A stretch of DNA of 64,000 bases from Amphibalanus amphitrite (Eukaryota > Arthropoda > Thecostraca > Balanomorpha > Balanidae), in assembly GCF_019059575.1 (NCBI RefSeq), contig NW_024881597.1, positions 538,501 through 602,500 on the forward strand, read 5' to 3'. A program made the position numbers and the translations under genes. This document shows positions 12,633-61,113 of this stretch, one piece after another. The notes beneath the pieces were generated by a model. The model was not told the DNA's origin. It ran no database searches and saw only the letters and a program-made list of their open reading frames with translations. The number at the start of each line of letters is the position of its first letter. Within the stretch, counting starts at the first letter, position 1.

Positions 12633-13200
12633 AACTTCTCTATGTATTAACTTCTTACAGAAGTTCTTACAGAAGTTAATACAATACATAGTATTGTGCT
12701 ATGTATATGTAGCATTGTAGCAGAGACTGAAATGTGAGCAGTGTACTGGCCCGCGGAGAATAACGGAACGCATCTTATATCATCGGTCGACTGAACAGTA
12801 GAACTCCCAATTACATACCCTAGAGTGAATCTCAGGCACCATTACTGCTCGGTAGGTAGGCAGGGAGGCCACGCAGCACCGATGCGTCCAGGAAGGCAGG
12901 GTATAGGCACACAACAGCGATGTTTCCAGAGTATTACGACCCCTTCCCCCCTCCCCACCTGCGCTCCCTCCCACGGCGCCCCACGAGGGTGTTGATGGCG
13001 CACTATGTATACCTGTGGCGGTCGGACCGTGGCCGTCCCAGGCTAATGGCCCCGTTGACACCGGAGTGATGGAATCGCCGCGTGGTCGATGGAGGCTAGT
13101 GCGTGTGACGAAGGTATTGTGATGGTAAGTTGCTGCGGCCGTGTCAGGTAGCATGGATAGCTGCAACTGCTGACACTGACGGGCCGGTGTTAGCGGTCAT
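12633..13200. other. No gene recognised
   Basis: Includes a GC-rich stretch 12920-13080 with open frames on both strands but no splice-supported exon or known protein. Confidence 0.35.
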
Positions 13201-13204
13201 CTCA

Positions 13205-15022
13205 GGTCATGGAGGGTCCCGAGAAGTTTTTTTCTTTTGCAACAACTTTTGATTGTGGCATGCTATGTAGAGCAAAGAAAATCCCTTAACTGTGTTCATG
13301 TCGACGATACGGATCGACTGATATGCAACACGACCTTTTTTCAGTCAGGTCATGACCTGGACCTTAGGTCAAACTCTCAAAACGACCTTTTAACCTGCGC
13401 CCCGTTGGGGTCTGCCGAACAACGCGCCCTGTTGGGGGGGGGGGGCAATTTTCCCCCTAAGATCTCGAGAACCACGCAACATAGCGACAAGCGGCAAACG
13501 GTGTTGGATAGACCCAACAGGGAACTACGTTGTGGCTCTAATTCATTGACCTAGGTCAAACCGATGACGTCACAGGTCAGGTCAAATGTCGAATTTTTAC
13601 CGTTAACAGGCATTTTAACCCTCGCCGGCACAGGCCATTTTGAGTCCTTCGACGGCACAAGGGGGGGGGGGTGGTACGACCCCCCCTCGCGTTTGGCCCC
13701 TGATCGAGCTAGAGCTTCGCGGAAAAAAACGAGCGTGTTGCCCGTCACGAGACGAAGCCGATGATACCCAATTTTAAGGTCCTAGGTCATCGGGTGACCT
13801 TCCAGGTCAGGTCAATGACCCGAAAACCGGGAAAATCGGGACCTGTTAGAAAGTCGTAAAGTGTGGCTGCTATGTGGTTTTCCGGGGTGCTGATCACGAA
13901 TATCGTGTTAGTTTTGATCAGAGATGATGTCTTTAAGCATTTAGACCAGGTCGGGTCAGGTCAGGTCAGGTCAACCGGTAGGGGTTGTGACGGGTATTCG
14001 TAATACGTGTCAACCGCCTCGGCCAGCTTCGTAACATGTTACGAAGGCACCAAAACTACTTCGTAAATGTTCAAATGGTTGCTAAATTCGAATTCAGCTC
14101 CAAAAACTAGCCTAGAAACATGTAAAACTCGAAAAAGTGAACCGAGGTCACCCGAGGTCACCAAAGGTCAATGACCTGACTTGACCTTCAGGTGACCTTG
14201 ACACCCACCCTAATGCATGGGAGCAACATCAAATCACATGTTTGAACGTTGGAAACCACGAAAAGCTTGCAAACGCGCGGCTAATGCGAGCCGACATGCG
14301 CCGAACCGCGATTTCGGCCAAACATGGTCACAGAAAAGAGGTCACAGGTCAAAGGTCATTGGAGTCAGGGTCATAAAATTTTTAGGGTAGGTGTAAAATT
14401 GATCAATGCGAGGGTACTGAAAGTTTTGTCGCGATCGGCCGTTTTTTACGCGAGTTATTTGCGAAAAACCTTAAGGGGGGGGGGTTGCATCAACTGGCAT
14501 GCTATTGTGGCATGCTATGTTTTCTTAACCCCCCCCCCTGTGCCGGCGAGGGTTAAGAAATGCGTTGTAAAATCGAAAAAAAATGCATTTCATTGAAAAT
14601 CATCGATGGTGAATTGTTCATCAAACACATATTTCGTTATTTGAGGTCACTGGTCAGATCTTACTGGTTGACCTGACCTGACCTGACCCGACCTGACCTA
14701 AATACATGAAGACATCATCTGTGATCAAAACTAACATGATATTCGTGATCAGCACCCCGAAAAACCCCTTAGCAGCCACACTTTACGACGTTCTAACAGG
14801 TCCCGATTTTCCCGTCTTTGGGGTCATTGACCTGACCTGCAAGGTCAACCAATGACCTAGGACCTTAAAATTGGGTATCATCGGCTTCCTCTCGTCACGG
14901 GCAACACGCTCGTTTTTTCCGCGAAGCTCTAGCTCGATCAGGGGCGAAACGGCAAGGGGGGGGTCCAACGGACCCCCCTTATACGTTCGCGGCTGGAAAA
15001 ACACCAATACGGGCGAGGGTTA
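13205..15022. mobile_element. Mosaic of nested TTAA-family elements
   Basis: DNA on each side of the intact element at 13615-14556 resembles the interior of the one at 7690-8905, so the intact copy sits inside an older relative. From about 14660 the sequence becomes part of a reversed copy related to 22409-23297 and ends TACGGGCGAGGGTTAA at 15022. Confidence 0.75.
13615..14556. mobile_element. TTAA-flanked element, AGGTCA-rich
   Basis: Begins TTAACCCTCGCCGGCACAGG and ends CTGTGCCGGCGAGGGTTAA, 942 bp. It carries the G-run/C-run pair at both ends, GGTCAGGTCAGGTCA near 13955 and the same CGTAACATGTTACG palindrome. It is a close relative, inverted, of the element at 9691-10644. Confidence 0.93.
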
Positions 15023-17581
15023 AGTCAGACGTTATTACTTTGACAGAAGGAGAAGTAGATAAATTCTACAGGATCATTCACGCTATTACCTGACTTGCTG
15101 ATGCAATCGAGCGCCAAACGAGGCGAATTAGCGATTAGGAGGAACACACGAATAGATCGTGTGGCACGATCCAGAGACATAGAACGTTTGAAGATAATCG
15201 CATATTCTCTGCAAAGAAACGGGGACGAACTTTTCCCCTGACTTGCCCTCTTGTGTCGAGAAAGACACTATCACACGACTTTGCCTCGCTAAGGGCGTGG
15301 CTCTGCAGTGCTAGCCTCGATTGTTATGCAGCGAAGGATAACGGGCGAGGTCAGAGTTTTTTCCTTGTTTTACTTTAAGTGCATGGTCTACAGAACATCG
15401 TCAGGCAGCAGCCACGGGATAAAAATGAGCTCGCCGACACACAATTCTTAAAATATAGGTAATCATAACAATATTCTATTTCGTCTGTGGCTATTTCCAG
15501 TGTGCTTATCGACCATTACTTCACGATATAGAAGAAGAATGAAGAACGGATGTTGCCTGAAAGATTTACGGTTAGGTATGCTAAATTTGGCGACACAGTG
15601 CTTCCCTATTTATCGTATCAATATACCTATTGGCTTTTTTTTACGAGAGCCTATCTGCGCGCAGCTTGATTACCTGTAGGTTTTATTCAGTCAGGGCTCG
15701 TTTTTTCGTAGTCATTGCTCACGTGCAGCTGCAGAAGAGACCATAACTTCGTATTACCTTCCGCTCAGCCTATCAGAGTCTGTCTATACGGAGGCACCTT
15801 AATGTATCGATGACGTCATTTGGCCTCGATCAATCGCGGTCGAGTGTCGGCGCGACTGGGGCGGATCCGGTCAGCTCTCGACACCGTCGGTTTGACCGGG
15901 CGGCCGCTGAAAAACTGTCCGCTGCTGCGCCACGGAGCTCCTGCTGGGTGTTCCACCCCAGCGAGGGTCCCAGGGCGGCAATCTGAGATCAGAATCAACA
16001 TCATTAGCGCTCCGAGACGCCGCGCCGTTCGGCAGGGAAACACAGAAAGTCTGTTGAAACTCGATCCAGGGACGAACGGCCCGGACCGAGTTCCGCCATG
16101 CATTGATTAGAACGGTGGAACAGAAAGCTATAAATTCAGCAGCCGTCAGGTCTCATTGTGCCGAGGACAATGCTATTTCAGGCTGAATTTTGACCGCAAT
16201 GCCCGGCGCCAGGTCTGATTCGGTGCTCCGAATGATTCTCCGTTTGTGTTGCGGAGCGCCACAAATGTGAATCACATTACTTTGAATAAACGGCTTCATA
16301 ATTGGTTCTGGCTTCTTGAGCCTTCTGTAACTTATCGTTCAACATGTCAGCTTCATGGGCAGCGTTATTATGTTGTTCTGTCGATAAAAAATAATTGCTC
16401 ATAACTGATTGAGATGAAGATAATTGCGTCTCATCTTCTCAATATATTACTAGGTCTACTGGTCTAGTCTTGCCGTGTCAGCTCCTATGTTTTGTCGTCT
16501 CCGTGGTCTACTAGAGTTCCTATGTTGTGGTGTCACCATGTCAGCTCACATGTTGTGACGATGTCTCTGTGTGAGCCTCTGTTATGTTGTCGCTTTGTTA
16601 CCCCGCACGTGCCAAGTGACACGCGCGCCGGGCGGCTCGCGTGCCAGCGGTAATGGCCCGAGGTGCTGTTTTGTTCTAATTGTCTGCTGCCAACACGCGG
16701 CGAAAGAGATGCAGATTGATGAACATCGGTGCCACCACGGCGCACATTACGGTGTAGTCGAGACATCCGGGTCAGGTGGAGGAGTTTTGTTACTGTGTGG
16801 GTTTAATGTTCGTGACGCACAGCCCACTGCCGAGACAGCCCACACGAGAACGTGAACAAAAATCTTAAAATGTAATTTTAAACTAAGACAAATTATCACG
16901 AATGAATGAAACTGTAAAAGTGTAAGCAATGTAAACAAGAGACACATTTGACTGAATAAACCGGTGTGACAGAACTTATTTTACCAGAATAGCATAAACA
17001 GTACTTACTAACACTACTGACCACTTTAATCTAGTATTGAAGGCTGTAAGATTTAATGCAGGGATTCTATATGTAGTGACAGTATATTTACATCATACAA
17101 CATTTGTTTTTACTCACAACATTACGAACACCATGCATAACGTGAAACATCTGAAATCGCTGACGTCATAAATAATTCTCAGTCACATTACCTGTTCTAA
17201 GTAGTTTATTACAATAGACCAATAATCGGGAAACAATAAATAAACTGAAAAAAAAGGTAAGGTACCATTCGTAATGAAGGGGCTAGACAAAAATAAAATG
17301 ATTAACATGTGACTCTTTTGCAGGTAGGGGCGATATCACACCTACATAAACGTCGATAAGCAAACAATTGGCACACACAATAAAATATAATAAACTGAAA
17401 AATGTATCACGACATTCATCTATTCCTTGAGTATATTCAGTGTCGTTTGCTATTCAATGTTCATGAGCAACGAGGACACATGAAGGCATGATTTCTGACA
17501 ACAATCACTGATCACACAGCGACCGATATTTCCCGATCAATGGCAGCACTCCACAGCCGCTCGGCCAATGGCCTTGACCGG
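15023..17581. other. 3' flank of the Sidestep-like gene; no other gene recognised
   Basis: Holds the probable 3' UTR of the minus-strand gene (from 17581 downwards) and otherwise unassigned DNA. GC-rich patches at 15820-16110 and 16570-16850 are open on both strands but are not recognised. Confidence 0.4.
17207..17212 (-). terminator. Candidate poly(A) signal of the Sidestep-like gene
   Basis: Minus-strand AATAAA (+ TTTATT) about 370 nt past the proposed stop codon. It is the first such word seen downstream; not otherwise supported. Confidence 0.35.
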
Positions 17582-53222
<35,641 letters not shown>

Positions 53223-53239
53223 CTGCAATCAGACACAAC

Positions 53240-53610
53240 AATAACTGTCACCTGACAGCAGTCTAAGCTGCGGCAACTGTCAGATGACAGAAGCTACACA
53301 CCGTGGCCACTGCCAGCTGGCAGTGGCAAGGATAGACCACGGCAGCTCTCAGTTGACACTCGACAGCTGTCACATATCAATGCAGCTAGCTGTCAGTTGA
53401 CAACAGTCGCACACATCTGTCAGATGACAGCAGCAGTGACAAATCGCAGAAACTGTCAGCTAGCAGCAGTCAAACACCGCGGTACTTCTTGTCAATCAGG
53501 AAAACTGTCAGCTGGCAGCATAAGTCACATATTACGGCAGCTGTCAGCTGGTGCAGCAGCCGTCACACAAACTGTCAATAGCACAGCAGTCCGTCACACA
53601 ATATTCGGAC
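53240..53610. repeat. CTGTCAGCTGACAG palindromic repeat
   Basis: About twelve degenerate units of 25-35 bp around ACTGTCAGCTGGCAG, many self-complementary (CTGTCAGATGACAG, CTGTCAGTTGACA). It lies immediately upstream of the Ig1 exon's acceptor on the gene's strand. Confidence 0.88.
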
Positions 53611-56330
53611 ACAATTGTCCGCTGTTCAAACGTTGGACGCGGAGCAAGGTAGTCTGCCCGGGGCTCAGGCAATAAGGCCCAGCGGGCGTCGTCGCTGCAC
53701 ATATTTGGAGCCGACGCAACGGCCGACGGTTGTGAGCACAGACGTAATATTGGCCCAATGTTGGCATATGGCCTCTGTTTTCATAGGCTGAGCCAGCGCT
53801 TTCTTATGGGAGCGACAAAATGCAGCAGATTCGGTAAAATCGTGGTACAGTTTGCATGTGATATTTGTAAGCATATGAGCCCCCTGTTTTCCTGACTCAG
53901 GTATGGAATGAGAGTGAACAGCGACATAAAGCCCTTGCGAGATTTAGAGTAAAAATTAATATAATACTCCTGTGTATCCAATTTTTTAGAGCTGTTAGAA
54001 TATTTAACAAATCATGCATTGTACGGTTGTAATAACAAGCGTGCTCCTTTATATGTCGATACGAATGATATATCAACAAGCATACAGAAAATATCCTGGG
54101 TGACTGGAAGTGAAGTGCAGCCATTCCCAATTTCCGTTCCTCGATGGCGGCGCTGGGTTTGACCAGGGCACGTCCGTAGCACCTCTGATAGTTCAACTTT
54201 GACCTGGGCCAGACACGGAGGGCTCCAACTTCCCAGCCCACTCGGCACACAGACCCGCTCTGCTGCGGCGGACAGATCCCGGCCGCTGCGGAAGCGCCCC
54301 TCCCTCCCCAACCCTCCCGCACCGCCATCCAGCACGTACTCCCTCGACAAGTTTCCCGGACCGGTAGCGGCTCCGACGAGGATTAAGTGGCCATTGGCGC
54401 CTGGCCGAGCGGGCCATGACCCAGCCAGATCGGCCGCAGCGCCGGCCGCCAGTCGGCTCAGCTGCAAAGCCAGAAAAGGTGCCAGCGCCGTCTCCGTCTG
54501 CCCATTTGCGGGCCATTGAGGTTCAGTTTGTGGCCGTGACAGTCTGGTCTGAAAATCGGAGTTTGGTGTCGGGTCAAGGCCATCTCTGGGGACCCGCAAA
54601 TTTAGTGAGTAAATGTCTGTTTCATTTTTTTTTGTGGTTCTCTGAGTGGTTCTAAAACTACTCCCAAAATGAAAACAGAAGTCATATCAATTATTCCCAT
54701 CTCTCAGACAGCTAAAAAATGCTTTTGTTAAGCAAACATTTCTTTTCCGCTAATTAAAAACTTGACCCCGTGACAGCTTCTTGGTGCTCAAATGAAGCTT
54801 TTGAAATTAAATGGTGTCAGATGTTCATGATATTTTTCATATTGTTTTGAAACAGACGTTTTCAAATGAAGACTTGACGTTCATGGCTGAAAAGGGAAGC
54901 TCGACTCTGATCAACATTCAGTTGTCAGCTCAGATCCACTCAAGCAATATGTTTGGCTCTGCTGCATATACACGGGGTCTAATTAACTAACTAATGTAAC
55001 TAATGTAACTAATTTCTGAGAATGTCAATATGCTGAGTTACAGCAAACCGTTTTCAAATACTTTTGATATGCAAAACTTTATAATGCTCACTTTCAGTCT
55101 TCTCAGGTAGGCTCGGCTCGGCTCTTGTCCAAAATGTTTCCGAGCACTTTAGGGATTGGCTCAGATTGTAGCGGAGATGTGAGGTGTCACGTTAACCTTA
55201 GTTAACAATTTCCCAGCCTTGGGCAGAAGAGCAGCAGCTTGTTTATTTGGAGCTGGGTTCTGGAATAAGCCGACGAATGGTCCAGCTCGAGAACGAAACG
55301 CCTAAGTTGCGGCATCTTTCCTTTGAATTTCGGAAACAGCCAGCCTTTTCAAACATTATCTTATATTCATGATTGATTGCACAGGTCAGACATCTGCTTC
55401 TATCACAAAGTGCTCGATACATGTGTCCAACAAAGAGGCACGTCATAAAAATGGTTGAATGGATGTTTCTGAAACCAACCATTGCTCCACTCGAACCTGC
55501 AAATATGAAAATTAGTTTGTTGTTATCTGCTTTTATCAGTATTCGTTGTTCAAATACTAAAATTAGTTTGTTGCTATCTGTTTTGTCTGTATAGCTGTTA
55601 TCTGCTGCAGATGGAGAGTAAAACAGTGAAACCGTCCACCGATAAAGTTGTGAAGTGTGCACACTGGCGGGGAACTTCCTAGGAACAAACAGCGTTTACA
55701 ATTTCATCTAACAAGACAGTCAACTCATTGTGATAATCGGTCTAGGCAGACCTCTCACTTAGACCACTCATTATATTACAGAGCTTCCGCAGGATCAGGC
55801 GGGCGCCTTTGATGGCCGGGTGCTGCCGCATGGGTCCGTCTCAGACAGCGTCATGTAAACGGAGCTTCACATGACCCGCACCTGCTGTGGATAACCGCTG
55901 CAGCAGATTCGTTAGCCCCGGCACTACTGGCCCAGCCGGGAGCGTGAGATGTTCTTACAGATGGGTTTGGCAACTGTTGGAGCTGGTTGATGGCTGCAGT
56001 AGGTGGTGGAAGTCGGTAGAAATCGGTGCAAGCCGGTGGGTCTGGCAGCTGAATGAGCTTGCGGGCGACTTGAGTGGCTGATAGGCGTCGGCGAGTGTAG
56101 TGGCATGGTGAATGTGCCACGGCTGTTCGTTTTGGGGTACTGTGTTAGCTGTATATAAGCTGGTGCAAATGGCAGTATACTGATGGAACCGATGGTAGAT
56201 ATAACGGCTGTTGGTGGTGGTTTGTAAAGTCGATGAGCTTGACGAGCCGACGTGGCAGGCCAGCTGGTAGGCGAAATTCCAGTCGATGCCCTGTTCAGCG
56301 GTAGCCCCTTCCCCGGCCTCCTGTCCTCAG
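53611..56330. other. Upstream region or first intron of the Sidestep-like gene; GC-rich patch
   Basis: A GC- and CG-rich patch at about 54130-54560, open on both strands, could be a CpG-type regulatory region or a first exon. I could not find a start codon plus signal peptide with the phase needed to join 53222. The rest is AT-rich and unassigned. Confidence 0.35.
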
Positions 56331-56334
56331 CTAT

Positions 56335-56785
56335 CCGCCAGAATTGATACCCTTCCCCTCTTCCACTCATCTATCCATTCCGAATTGATACCCTCCCCCA
56401 CTCATCTATCCATCCCAAACTGATATCCCTCCCCAATCCTTCCTCATCTATTCCATGTCCCGAAATGATACCCCTCCCCAGTCCTCCCTCAGCATCCATC
56501 CCGAATTGATACCCCTCCCAGTCCTCCCGCAGCATCCACCCCAAATTGATACCCCACTCCTTCCCCAGTTATCCATCCCGAATTGATACCCCTCTCCACC
56601 TCTCCCAGCCTGCCTATCCATCTCGAATTGTTACCCACTCCCCTCTCCTCTCTTGATCTATCCACCCCGACCTCAGCATCCATCCCGAATTGATACCCCT
56701 CCCCAAACCTCCCTCAGCATCCATCCCCCAGAATTGATACCCCCTCCCCTCTCCCCTCAGCTATCCATCCCGAATTGATCGGCGG
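56335..56785. repeat. CCCGAATTGATACCCCTCCCC minisatellite
   Basis: About eleven degenerate units of 36-45 bp, each with ATCCATCCCGAATTGATACC and a C-rich linker CCTCCC-CAGTCCTCC. Confidence 0.93.
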
Positions 56786-57677
56786 CTGCCGTACGGCCGC
56801 TGGTGATGGATCTCCCACGCTGACGTCGTTGGGTATGCACGGCACCGCCGACTGGCCTCCGGGACGCTTCTTTTGCACGGGTCCACCATTATTGGCAGTG
56901 CCGTGTCTGTCAGTGACGGGGGGACGGGGGGGGGGGGGTAATGGAGACGGGCCGGATGTCACGCGGAGGTAGCATGTAAGTACGTGCAGTGCTCAGTGGG
57001 GTCTCTCTCCAGCCCGTCGCGCGAAGATGGCCTATATGCAGGGCTCCGCGGGGTGTCTGATGCGCCCAGCGATGATGACAGACGTATATCTCTGCATACA
57101 GAAGTCTGTGTGTCAGACAATGAATAGCGGTGATGAGAGAATCAGAACAAACTGGGCCGAAAAGCAGGGCGTTAAGTTTGTGCCTCGACGTAAAATGCTT
57201 CCATAGACATCCCGTTCGTGCCACTATAATTTACGCGACTTCTACCATAAAAGCTAAGAATATGCTTCAGTATAAATTAGGAGCTTGGTCTTGTGCTAAT
57301 CATGCCTGCCTTTGTTGTGTTAGTAGCTTGAGCCGATACTGGCAATTGCATGCCGTGTGCTGCTTCCTGTTTTCGAAGTTGCGTTGGTGGAAAGCATATC
57401 GGGACCGGAAAGTTAACGTTCATCATATTTTTTTATAATCGTAATCCTATTACATGCCGATATGTAGTCACCAATCACCATATGATCATGTTTTTAGTCG
57501 GATATATCACACTAAGAACATGACTATTCTAGTCTTGCGTATTATGTAATTACTTGCTTTAGGCTAACGCAGTCAAGAAACAAATTCTCTCAGCGCGCGC
57601 CGTGCCGGTTCAAATATTAAGCGCTCCGGCGATTTTCCAACTGAGACGTTCTGTTACATTGTATGCTAATAAGCAAT

Positions 57678-59574
57678 TTAACCCATTTATGCCCAGGAAT
57701 ATTGACCATCATGAAAATCGACGAAATCAAAATATGTTATGCTCCTACCAGGGCCTTGTATGGAATCGAAAATAATTTTTGCCTGCAGCAAAAGTTTCTC
57801 GAGAAAAACGTAAAAAACATGCGTTGCGAAATCGCAACGAAGGGCACACCGGGCGCCATCAGCGTTGCGAAAACGCAACGACGGGCACATCAGACGGACA
57901 TAAAGTACACTGAACTGCCGTATATGCTAATATGTTTTGACAAAACATCAATCAACTGTTGACAACTATTGCTTGAAAATGCGGAACCCACATCCGTCAT
58001 GCTCTATAACCCGCCTAAGAGCCTCAGTGAGGAAGCATAACTTCATGATTCGCGAACGGGGAGATGGCAACACGGTCATTATCAACCATTTACGTTGTCC
58101 ATTGCTGTTCATTTAAAGTTGTGGTCGACACGTATCCAGGGTGATGCTTTCTTTTTGGAAGCTAGACAGATCCATTACCTCCACCTATCAGACCCTGCAC
58201 AGTGCACACTGAATACAATTAAACGGAGGATTGGGAGTAAACCAGTGCCTCTCGTATGCACGCATATCCGCAATCATTTTTAACCACCCTCCTAGGAGTA
58301 AAGTTAAATTCCATTGCAGGTTAGTCGTACCCACTCTCAGCAAAAAGAAAAAAGGACCGATCCGGCTCTAACAAATTACCCGCGTAAGGCGTATAGCGCA
58401 TCACAACAAATCGACTCCCAGTTTATCATGTTTACACCTAATCCAAAATTTTCATGGCCCCACTCTCAGCGACCTTCACGTGTAACCTCTTTCTCGAGAC
58501 AATGCCAGGACAGAATGGTGATTCGACGTCAATCCGTCCTTTCCATCTTCAGGATAGTTGAATCCTCCTCCACGCCTCAACCCCCTGTTCCGGGCTGGAC
58601 CGGCAACGTATATCGCAATCGGGCAGCTCACATAGGAGCGCGCCTGTAGCCGGGTGCAGTGAGTGCTTGGGAGGGGGGAAGGGGGTGGGTTATGGGTGGC
58701 GGCTGCCCACTGGCTGGGCTCAGTCTCCAGTCTACGATTGACCGTGTCCGGTCAGACAAATGTCTCCCCTAATTCCAATAATCCTGCTAGCTCTAAAAAT
58801 GGTCTGATTAGATAAAAAGCCTATCAAAGTAAGAAAACAGGCGTATACTCCACATCAAGCAGCTTATGAATCTATGCGAGTTATGAATCCTAAAAATTAT
58901 TATTTTCCCATGGGTCCGCCCTCATTACCCCTGCCGAAGGGCTCAGCTACCCTCAGAGGGGGCCCATCCCACTATTTGCCGACCCTCAGTTATCTTTTCT
59001 AACGTAAATGCTGGTAGTCAGCAGATTCTATCCAGAGAATGGCGATGCCTATCTGTCGCCTGATACCAGAATACATCCCCGTTATTCATTATTTATGCAC
59101 AATGTACATAGTAGATCCAATTTCCAAAGGACCTAATTATCTCTCAGCTCCGTTAGCATCGCCGACCGTTTGATGCATGGGTCCTTTTCCTACCATGCGA
59201 TTTTCAGATGCATGGGAACACATTGCTTAGTGAACGAACAGCCCGAGGCCGAAAATCTGCGAGAAAAAAAGAAAGGAGTGTTTGTGGCTGTTTGAGCCAG
59301 CAAATATGAAATGTGTCGCAACATTTTACGTGCGAACGCACCTTGCACTAAACATACCTATATACGTCCCTCATGGCATAGGCGGCGGAGCGGGGGGAGG
59401 GGGCACCGGGGCACCGTGCCCCCCTTGATTTTGCCATTTTAACATTATCCCGATAGGCGTTGCATGGAAATGGAAATGGAAAGAATGAGACCAAAAGTCA
59501 GCAGTGCTCCCCCCCCCCCTTAATTGAAGATGTTCCGCCGCTACAGCCTCATGGCTACAAAATGAGAGAGAGAA

Positions 59575-59653
<79 letters not shown>

Positions 59654-59835
59654 TTGGGGAACGAGGAGGAGAGGGAGGAAGATGGGGGAGAGAAAGAGAG
59701 AACCCACAGCGTATCACGAGTGAAGTCTACTGTTGATATTCATACTTCCGCTACCCTGCCAATGTGCCCATCGTTGCGTTTTCGCAACACCGCTGTCTTT
59801 CCGATGTGCCCTTCGTTGCGTTCCCGCAACGCGAC
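57678..59835. mobile_element. Possible element bounded by inverted GTTGCG palindrome pairs
   Basis: CGTTGCGAAATCGCAACG (57822) and CGTTGCGAAAACGCAACG (57863), each followed by AMGGGCACA, are mirrored at 59772 and 59814. TTAACCCATTTATGCCC at 57678 looks like a piggyBac-type end, but no matching right end was found. The region between holds no recognised gene. Confidence 0.45.
59563..59653. repeat. (GA)n microsatellite
   Basis: AGAGAGAGAAAGAAAGAGAG leading into pure GA, about 90 bp, with GGAGGA sequence after it. Confidence 0.97.
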
Positions 59836-60282
59836 CGTAGTCATATTTGAAAATAGTCACAAACCCTTTTTGTAGCATTATTTCTTAACAACACTGAAAA
59901 CAAATCTACTCGTATATGGAGAGTAAAGGTCATTTTACCAGCCGCTAATGAGTTTCAACCGCTGGTTTACTCGTGTATGAAGCATTCCAAGCCCTGAGTT
60001 CTGGTTTACTCATTACAAAAACTCATGCAAAGAAATCAATGACCTGCCATCCATGAGTAAGGCGGCCCCGAACGCATGAAATAAGAGTTCATTGACTCAT
60101 GTATTGCGCGTAATTATCGTACTCACGAATTATGCATTCACTAAATCTGCTGAAAGCGAGTTCTGGAAAAGAGTTATGAGTAAATAAAATCACAAATCGT
60201 GCGTAAAAAGCGTACTCAAAGCCGACCGGTTATCAAACTCGTTTTTGACGTGTTTCTTTACCGATGGATCATAGGCCGCCTC

Positions 60283-60346
60283 GCCGCCATTTTCGTTCCG
60301 CGGCCGGATCCGTGTGTGCAGGGGGAGTCGCGTGCTGCAAGTTAAG
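60283..60346 (+). promoter_or_regulatory. Promoter-like patch with YY1-type site and possible non-coding first exon
   Basis: GCCGCCATTTTC at 60283-60294 is the reverse of a YY1 consensus (GAAAATGGCGGC), a motif common just downstream of transcription starts. It sits in a short CG-rich island and is followed by a strong donor, TTAAG|GTGAGTAAA, at 60346. This could be the 5' UTR exon of the gene whose coding exon lies at 63135-63249. Confidence 0.4.
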
Positions 60347-61113
60347 GTGAGTAAAATACCAGAAATTTTGCTTTATCAAGTGTATTGTGCGTGGAAAATA
60401 CCGGAGAATTAAACGACAGCTCTCTTTGCTAACCTACATGCAGGCCTGGGACATTAATATACAGTAAAGGGGCCAGGAAGTTCACATGCGTGGCCCCGCG
60501 TCCACGTCATACTGCTGTTTAGGTATCAGACTGCCTTTCAAGCAGCATACAATGAATTTATAGACCTCTGTGCATCCAGATCCAGGGTAACAGGCAGAAT
60601 AGCTTATATTTTTAATATGCACATAGCCAGGGTCATGCTTGTAGTGGCAATATTGCATGCCAAAAGCTTCAGTGCATGTCAAGCGTATAAACATCTATAT
60701 AGGTATGCGCTGAATTCAAAAATGCATCAGGTTTTCACAGCCTGATTTTTTAGGTTCAGGGAAAAAAAGAAAATGTTGACATATTTTGCTGTTTTATCAC
60801 TGCTAAAGACAAAAAAAAAATACCAGTAGCATCCAAAAGCTACATGTGACACATGCCTATCAGAGGAATACCAAAATGTAAATGCAAACAAATGGCAAAA
60901 TATGCAAGTTCACAGGTGCCCAGCTATAATAAAAAATTGATTTAGGTCGAAGGTGGGTAGGTTGAAATGCTGTGCTTGGTGTCTGGTGAAAAAATGATTT
61001 TGAAACTGCTTATGAGCTGTTCTCAGATGAAATTTCACCACAAATAGGTATTCCTTGTGCACATGAATCGCAGGCTGGCCAGTGTCCATGCCAAACTGTA
61101 GTTTCCCATGACG

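Noticed and set aside
15816..16110. Two overlapping ~95-residue frames on opposite strands
   Set aside because: Neither has a recognised domain, and simultaneous openness on both strands is expected from GC-rich sequence.
54012..54599. Minus-strand 195-residue frame as the missing N-terminal exon of the Sidestep-like gene
   Set aside because: No convincing signal peptide plus donor with the phase needed to join 53222; the GC-rich patch is open on both strands.
57595..57625. GGTTCAAAT resembling a tRNA B box
   Set aside because: No matching A box or cloverleaf could be drawn around it.
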